64,000 nt of DNA from Flavobacterium quisquiliarum (GTDB taxonomy: Bacteria; Bacteroidota; Bacteroidia; Flavobacteriales; Flavobacteriaceae). The translations under genes and the position numbers were made by a program. This document shows positions 60,401 to 64,000 of the stretch, in pieces. The notes below the pieces were generated by a model, which did no database searches, was not told the origin of the DNA, and was given only the letters and a program-made list of their open reading frames with translations. Positions within the stretch are counted from its first letter, which is position 1, and each line of letters begins with the position of its first letter. The stretch covers positions 124,001 through 188,000 of the forward strand of contig NZ_WWEM01000012.1 in assembly GCF_019308285.1 (NCBI RefSeq), read 5' to 3'.

Positions 60401-60919
60401 GTATTTCCCATCAAAATCGGTTACTACTAGTGTAGTTGTTCGGGCTGCATTCATTTCAGAAATTACATTAACACCCGGCAATGGTACTCCGTTGTTATCT
60501 GTAACTCTTCCTTTAATTTCTATAGGTGCAGTTTTCTGTCCCGCATTTACTGGGACTTCTTTAATAATTATAGTATTATTTCCAGCAACTTCATATTTGA
60601 AATTGCCTGTAGAAAGGCTTTTTTCCAACAGCGTATTGACACTTATGGTTCCTTTTTCAAGCTCAATCTTAGGAAGATTATCAAACATGTCAGAACGATA
60701 GACAAATCTGTATTTGGTCTGTTTTTTAATGATCTCGAAAATTTGATCAACGGTTGCTTTTTGGTCATTCTTTATTACAATTTTCACATTTTGGGACAAA
60801 AGTTCCAATGGTGTAAAGCTGAAAAGTGCCAGAGAAAGAAAAAGAATAATGGTTCGCATAATTAAAGTTGAAATGCTTTTTCTGGTAGAGAAAACAGCTT
60901 TAATAATTTTAATTTTCAT
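57437..60919 (-). CDS. SusC/RagA-type TonB-linked receptor with STN domain
   Basis: The 1160-aa protein has a signal peptide after a basic stretch and a STN signalling domain (about 45-120; VKIVIKNDQKATVDQIFEII). A carboxypeptidase-regulatory-like domain follows (about 132-210; IEIKGRVTDNNGVPLPGVNV). The plug has GYGQQKSTNVTGAVSSV and SIYGSRGANGVIIVTSKKG, then a long barrel ends VGFNLQF. The STN domain contacts a FecR anti-sigma factor, so substrate binding should activate the sigma factor encoded at 62667-63215. The paired SusD gene begins 10 nt downstream. Confidence 0.94.
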   Translation of the reverse strand: MKIKIIKAVFSTRKSISTLIMRTIILFLSLALFSFTPLELLSQNVKIVIKNDQKATVDQIFEIIKKQTKYRFVYRSDMFDNLPKIELEKGTISVNTLLEKSLSTGNFKYEVAGNNTIIIKEVPVNAGQKTAPIEIKGRVTDNNGVPLPGVNVISEMNAARTTTLVVTDFDGKYSISVPNEQTVLMFYFMGFETQKITVGNKTIIDVSLKPSVSKLDEIVLIGYGQQKSTNVTGAVSSVKMTDFVQQSNGVAGFDRALGGLIKGVQVSQNSGRPGSPVMINIRGITSPLSGSLNQPLYVIDGVPFNVDGMPGTYDGGSNPLLTLNPNDIESINILKDAAATSIYGSRGANGVIIVTSKKGKKGKPVTNVNYSTFFATPINTVRSLNTAEYKSFYNRILSSSTMSPYDMGMLNFANMDFSKNPPTYLGLNENAFGKEDINWNDKVFRDMALTQQANINFSGGSDMTNYIFGLSAIDQEGLVVNDNYNQYNTRFHIDSKLSKYVKVGGTMNGGYNRSKSGEASTRTNAGVNTAAVQARPDQPYLDAQGNLIPWSDYTYGFETFTPNPLQTLNNKNIRNSYNFIGNSYIEVTPISNLTLKADVNSALFINQNSIFSPKSTMVNFGYANKSTLTDLENVNSNLTTNLTANYDFKIKDNNFGFLVGYSWDRTKYRDKRNAYSGFPDDEVLINASSAERVTSYSDQTVESGINSLFSRLTYNYKDKYNLTVNFRTDASSKFGPDNKRGYFPSVSGTWNLAKENFLADNDYINKLQLRGSIGKVGSTNVANFSYLQFFSTSSSNLYAGSTAVVASSTLPNQNIGWETTKEYNLGLDFSIIKDRIKGSFDYYNRNTTGALAQTPVPLELGPSQYYSNLMDVSNKGIEISLGADIIKTQDFLWSFNINWSLNRNILEKLNSATISSNIADNYTVGKPVGTLTGYKVVKIIQTQEELNKLNAGAPDGVYSRASLSVGDYMFEDINGDGKITSLDRTVIGTMQPDYFGGFSNVLTYKGLSLSSLFQYSVGAQAYWDMLLFQGGNYLGQNVVAEYGNNTWSPTNTDARFAKPTYQDPSGNSRSSDRQMYSTSYLRLKSIQLTYQLPKQIIDNLHLSSGNVFVSGTNLWTLTKWPGSDPESYGESGLPSITGRTRNNDPYPLAKAISVGFNLQF

Positions 60920-60972
60920 AATTTTGGTTTTGGTTTATCAGTTAATCTTGAATTAATTATAAGTCCTATCAC

Positions 60973-61015
60973 GGGAAAAGATGGTTTGTACTTCGACCCA
61001 CTAACCACTTTTCCC
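60973..61015. other. Stem-loop in the fecR-susC gap
   Basis: GGGAAAAGATGGTT (60973-60986) pairs with AACCACTTTTCCC (61003-61015) with one bulge. In the transcribed (minus) direction no T-run follows, so it is probably an mRNA 5'-end structure or processing site before susC rather than a terminator. Confidence 0.45.
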
Positions 61016-61043
61016 TTTTTTTATTAACTTATAATTTCCTTAC

Positions 61044-62195
61044 TTACTTAAAAATTACAGTCTTTTGGTTTATTTCATACGCGATATTGTTTGTGTTGCT
61101 AATAATATTTAGAATTTCTTCTATTTTTTGATCTTTATCTAATATTCCATTAAAGGTTCTGTTTTCTACAGCTTTGTTTTTAAACACGGTTTTAATATCG
61201 TACCATCTTTCCAATACTTTCATGATTTCTTTTAAAGGCATTTCCTGAAAGCTAAAAGTCCCGTCTTTCCACGACACTTCATTAAAAACATCTACTGCTG
61301 CAACGCGAATACGGTTATTTTCTAATACTGACTGATATCCTGGTTTTAAAATAGTATTATCAAAAGATCCTGATAAATTTACTTTACCTTCTACAAGTGT
61401 TGTAAAAATTGCTGGAGTATCTTGATATGCTTTAATATTAAACTCAGTTCCTAAAACTTCAACATTCTGGTTTTTGGTTACCACATTAAAATGAGAACCT
61501 TTATGCGCTGTACTTGGCGAAACATCAAAATAAGCTTCTCCATACACCAGTTCAACCTGGCGTGGCTCTCCATCCTCAAAACTTACAGGAAATTTGAGTT
61601 TTGATTCTGAGTTTAACCATACTTTGGTACCATCTGCCAATTTGATAAAAAACTGTCCTCCTCTTGGAATGGTCAAATAATTATAAGCTATCGCAGTTTT
61701 AGCGGTTTCATTATTGTAAATAATTTCTGTACCGTTACTGTGAACTCCTTTTGAACTGTACTGCGAACCTTTTCCAAGTGCTACTTGTTGCCCATTTGCT
61801 AAAACTAAAATAGCTTTGTCTGTTCCCGGTTTAATAACTGGCTGCGTTAACACTGCTTTTATCGGCTGCTTTTCGTTTACATCATTTTTATAAAAATAAA
61901 TCGTTGAAACAAATACTATAACAGCTGCCGCTGCTGCATATTTCCAAATAGGAAGTTTTCTAACTGGAACTTCAATTTTATTCTGAATCGCTTCCCAACC
62001 TTCTTTTTTATTTATCTGCTGCAATAACGCGGAACGCTTTTTTAAAAGTTTTTCGTCGGTAAGATGCTCCAATATATATTGTTTATCTGAATCTGTAAAA
62101 AGATCAGAGTCATTCATCGCTTCTGGTTTCTCACGCTTTAAAATAGAGGAAGCGGTTTGACTGGAAATTTTAAGTATTTTCTCGAAAATAGACAT
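61044..62195 (-). CDS. FecR-family anti-sigma factor
   Basis: The 383-aa protein has a cytoplasmic sigma-binding N-terminus (to about 85) and one membrane helix (IWKYAAAAAVIVFVSTIYFY, about 87-106). The periplasmic FecR domain follows (about 175-270; IPRGGQFFIKLADGTKVWLNSESKLKFP and GEAYFDVSP). A C-terminal domain (DUF4974-like; FQEMPLKEIMKVLERWYDIKTVF) completes it. It passes the signal from the STN domain of SusC to the ECF sigma factor. Repeats of about 145 bp separate it from the sigma gene. Confidence 0.93.
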   Translation of the reverse strand: MSIFEKILKISSQTASSILKREKPEAMNDSDLFTDSDKQYILEHLTDEKLLKKRSALLQQINKKEGWEAIQNKIEVPVRKLPIWKYAAAAAVIVFVSTIYFYKNDVNEKQPIKAVLTQPVIKPGTDKAILVLANGQQVALGKGSQYSSKGVHSNGTEIIYNNETAKTAIAYNYLTIPRGGQFFIKLADGTKVWLNSESKLKFPVSFEDGEPRQVELVYGEAYFDVSPSTAHKGSHFNVVTKNQNVEVLGTEFNIKAYQDTPAIFTTLVEGKVNLSGSFDNTILKPGYQSVLENNRIRVAAVDVFNEVSWKDGTFSFQEMPLKEIMKVLERWYDIKTVFKNKAVENRTFNGILDKDQKIEEILNIISNTNNIAYEINQKTVIFK

Positions 62196-62266
62196 CTTAG
62201 TAATAGTTATATATTGCTAAGACGATAAAAAGAAAAAGGGGGGTGAAAAAAAAGTTTATTTTTTTT

Positions 62267-62655
62267 CGCCACGAATTCACGGATTTTCTCTAATATATTC
62301 TTTGCCTTTTATTTCTCTGATTTATTGCCAAAGTATAATTCGATTAATTTGCAGCAAAAACTACGTATCGTTTATAAAAAATAATTCGTGAATTCATGGC
62401 TATTTATTTTTCGCCACAAATTCACGAATTTTCTCTAATTATTCTTTGCACTTTATTTCTCTGATTTATTGCCAAAGTATAATTCGATTAATTTGCAGCA
62501 AAAACTACATATCGTTTATAAAAAATAATTCGTGAATTCGTGGCTATTTATTTTTCGCCACGAATTCACGGATTTTCTCTAATTTATTCTTTGCACTTTA
62601 TTTCTCTAATTTATACTGAAAATATAATTAGTGAATTGCTTTGTCAGTTCGTGCT
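62267..62655. repeat. Tandem ~145-bp repeat units with inverted ends
   Basis: Units begin with CGCCACGAATTCAC-like sequence at 62267, 62412 and 62556, so the period is 145 then 144 bp. The first two units end with GTGAATTC(A/G)TGGC, inverted to their starts; the third is diverged after about 55 bp. An internal block (GCCAAAGTATAATTCGATTAATTTGC) is nearly identical in units 1 and 2. The region fills most of the 471-bp gap between sigma and fecR. No ORF is supported. Confidence 0.85.
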
Positions 62656-62666
62656 ATCTCAATATA

Positions 62667-63215
62667 TCAATTTCGAATCTCAAATATGAATGCAATAATA
62701 AAGAAACTATCTTTCAATAAAGGTTTTAAACGTTTGTAGGCAATTTTTTTCTGGGTTTTAATGGTATTTAAAGAAACTCCTAGTTCTTCAGAAATTTCGG
62801 TGTTGCTAAGTCCTTTGATACTCAATTTTATGATTTGCGCACATTTTGCGGGTAGTGTATTTACAGCTTTTTCTATTAATAATGAAGTTTCAGAAATGAC
62901 TACTTCTCTTAAAAAAAAGGGATCAGTTTCCATTTGGGCAAAATCTGTTTTCCCTATAGATTCGGTCACTTTATAATGTTTGCTTTTTAAATAATCAAGG
63001 GAACGGTTTTTTACAGCAGTATACAAATAAGACTTAATCGTACTATCATTATGAAAATCGATTTTATCTTCCCAAACTTTTATAAAAACTTCCTGAACAA
63101 TGTCTTTCGATACCTCAAGGTTCTCAACATACTTGTTCGAAAACAGACACAATGTAGGGTAAAGTGTATTGAAAACGTTTTTATATTCCTTTAAACTTAA
63201 AGACTGCACTCCCAT
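62667..63215 (-). CDS. ECF RNA polymerase sigma factor (FecI-like)
   Basis: The 182-aa protein has sigma region 2 (VSKDIVQEVFIKVWEDK with the -10-binding part, about 35-90) and region 4 (NTLPAKCAQIIKLSIKGLSNTEISEELGVSLNTIKTQKKIAYKRLK, about 115-165). It belongs to the Bacteroidota sigma-70 family paired with FecR. It should direct transcription of the SusC/SusD operon when the FecR signal is relayed. It lies upstream of fecR on the same strand, separated by tandem repeats. Confidence 0.93.
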   Translation of the reverse strand: MGVQSLSLKEYKNVFNTLYPTLCLFSNKYVENLEVSKDIVQEVFIKVWEDKIDFHNDSTIKSYLYTAVKNRSLDYLKSKHYKVTESIGKTDFAQMETDPFFLREVVISETSLLIEKAVNTLPAKCAQIIKLSIKGLSNTEISEELGVSLNTIKTQKKIAYKRLKPLLKDSFFIIAFIFEIRN

Positions 63216-63588
63216 ATTTCCTTTTTGAAAGTCTTAAAAATTTCAGCTCAAATCCTTTTTATTCTTTTTTGTTTTGTTAAAAAGAATCATTTGTATTATT
63301 ATTTTGTTGCTAATATAAATAAATTGTTAATTGACAGGTAAAATATGTTTCAATAAAAAATTTACTTAACATATTCCTGATTTTAAAAATTTAGAGTTAA
63401 AACTTTAAATCACTTTAGAAAAATCAACTTAATCAACTCATATTATGAGAATTAGACTTAAATATTTTTCAAAAATTGAAATAACAAATTCGTTTATTTT
63501 AAGAGATTTTGTTAAGTGAATATTTATCTTAAGATGTAGAGAAATTCTTCTAATCTAAAATTTTCTTGTAAAACAGAAATAAAATCTA
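63216..63588. other. Divergent AT-rich intergenic region
   Basis: The stretch separates the leftward sigma gene from the rightward leader-peptide region. I see no ORF or repeat of note in it. Confidence 0.5.
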
Positions 63589-63614
63589 TTGTTTAAGAAA
63601 AAATAATATATTTG
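63589..63614 (+). promoter_or_regulatory. Promoter of the isoleucine leader region
   Basis: TATATTTG (63607-63614) matches TAnnTTTG. TTG at 63589-63591 is a possible -33, though the 15-bp spacing is short. The first leader ATG is 18 nt further on. Confidence 0.55.
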
Positions 63615-63632
63615 CCATCAGAACAAAAGAAA

Positions 63633-63692
63633 ATGAACAATCAAATTATTACCCTTATTATTAGCAGCGCTATTATTATCAATCGATATTAG
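63633..63692 (+). CDS. Isoleucine-rich leader peptide 1
   Basis: The 19-residue ORF reads MNNQIITLIISSAIIINRY and ends TAG. Seven of its codons are Ile, grouped at positions 5-6, 9-10 and 14-16. It sits between a promoter and an intrinsic terminator, the arrangement of a transcription attenuator for branched-chain amino-acid synthesis. Ribosome stalling at Ile codons when charged tRNA-Ile is scarce would favour antitermination. The regulated genes lie beyond the window. Confidence 0.75.
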   Translation: MNNQIITLIISSAIIINRY

Positions 63693-63732
63693 TAAGGGAA
63701 ATTTTTATATAAAAGTATTACAGTACAATTTT

Positions 63733-63760
63733 AAAAACCTCCCGCAACGGGAGGTTTTTT
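63733..63760 (+). terminator. Attenuator terminator 1
   Basis: A 12-bp stem (AAAAACCTCCCG/CGGGAGGTTTTT) with a CAA loop ends in a T-run. Upstream GGGAAATTTTT (63696-63706) can pair with AAAAACCTCCC as an antiterminator. CCCTTATTA in the leader (63652-63660) can pair with TAGTAAGGG (63690-63698) to release the terminator. Confidence 0.85.
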
Positions 63761-63774
63761 CGTTTAGAAGCAAC

Positions 63775-63831
63775 ATGAAAAATTTAACATCAATTATTAT
63801 TATCGCAATTATCATTATTCATTCCCCGTGA
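63775..63831 (+). CDS. Isoleucine-rich leader peptide 2
   Basis: The 18-residue ORF reads MKNLTSIIIIAIIIIHSP and ends TGA. Eight of its codons are Ile, in two runs of four. It begins only 15 nt after the first terminator, which leaves no room for a promoter of its own. It is therefore read only when transcription passes terminator 1, and it is followed by its own terminator. Confidence 0.75.
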   Translation: MKNLTSIIIIAIIIIHSP

Positions 63832-63857
63832 TGAGTCAGGATTGTATTATATAATAG

Positions 63858-63894
63858 AAACCTTTCTCAGTAGGATGAGAAAGGTTTTTTTTTT
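63858..63894 (+). terminator. Attenuator terminator 2
   Basis: A perfect 12-bp stem (AAACCTTTCTCA/TGAGAAAGGTTT) with a 6-nt loop is followed by ten T in all. Upstream TGAGTCAGGATT (63832-63843) can partly pair with the 5' arm and may act as antiterminator. Confidence 0.85.
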
Positions 63895-63966
63895 GATCCA
63901 AACTGAAACTGAATACACAACAATAACTCAAAAATATTTCACTAACAAATAAGCATTAAACATCCA

Positions 63967-64000
63967 ATGAAAGAGCAATTCACGCTAACATTTTACACCG
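63967..64000 (+). CDS. Possible start of a gene cut by the right edge
   Basis: An ATG at 63967 opens a frame reading MKEQFTLTFYT to the window edge. It does not match the start of an ilv gene that I recognise, and too little is visible to decide whether it is real or another short leader. Confidence 0.2.
   Translation, partial: MKEQFTLTFYT

Noticed and set aside
62267..62655. Tandem repeats as a CRISPR array or replication iterons
   Set aside because: Units are about 145 bp with conserved interiors, so there are no unique spacers. No cas, rep or parA gene is near.

Overview
The window is low-GC DNA (roughly one third G+C by eye) and looks like a Flavobacterium or close relative (Bacteroidota). 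Support comes from SusC/SusD pairs, a hybrid two-component regulator, many TonB-linked outer-membrane receptors, ECF sigma/FecR signalling, Bacteroidota-type promoters (-7 box TAnnTTTG), and Flavobacterium-like interspersed repeats with ends of the type CGCCACGAATTCAC/GTGAATTCGTGGC. I saw no rRNA or tRNA genes, no CRISPR array, no transposase and no phage genes.

Layout. (1) 1-11251, minus strand: the edge of a polysaccharide utilisation locus, with the 5' end of a SusC-like receptor, a GH105 unsaturated uronyl hydrolase, a SusR-like hybrid sensor, a GH2 beta-galactosidase-type enzyme and a BNR_4 seven-bladed propeller protein related to rhamnose-glucuronate or ulvan lyases. The set fits removal of Rha-GlcA-Gal side chains (arabinogalactan type), with ulvan-like glycans as the alternative. 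(2) 11.5-16 kb: an SDR oxidoreductase with an AraC regulator and a catalase-peroxidase. (3) 16-24.8 kb: a ConA-like polysaccharide-lyase lipoprotein, an mprF-DUF998-acvB/virJ operon (aminoacyl-phosphatidylglycerol synthesis, flipping and probable hydrolysis), a zinc alcohol dehydrogenase and a Tat-exported alkaline phosphatase. (4) 24.9-33.9 kb: an envelope-modification region, with a phosphoethanolamine transferase and PAP2 phosphatase divergent from an OmpR/HK pair, then a PepSY-like protein, an outer-membrane barrel, a small HTH protein and a second PAP2 phosphatase. The same 11-bp-periodic operator lies at four upstream positions, suggesting one PmrAB-like regulon. (5) 34-42.2 kb: a siderophore-type receptor with a DUF4198-like protein, a LytTR regulator with a membrane kinase, and another TonB-type barrel. 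(6) 42.3-50.7 kb: housekeeping and accessory genes (DUF763, DHA2 exporter, alkyladenine glycosylase, LLM oxidoreductase, XRE and Crp regulators, lipoprotein, VOC protein). (7) 50.8-63.2 kb, minus strand: an ECF sigma/FecR/SusC(STN)/SusD cell-surface signalling locus followed by two TlpA-like thioredoxins and an M16 metallopeptidase, consistent with uptake and breakdown of a protein or peptide substrate. (8) 63.6-64 kb: two consecutive isoleucine-rich leader peptides, each followed by a strong intrinsic terminator, apparently a tandem attenuator for a branched-chain amino-acid operon beyond the right edge.

The strongest candidates for undescribed biology are the tandem Ile leader/attenuator at the right end and the shared operator linking lipid A-type modification genes, two PAP2 phosphatases and their two-component system.
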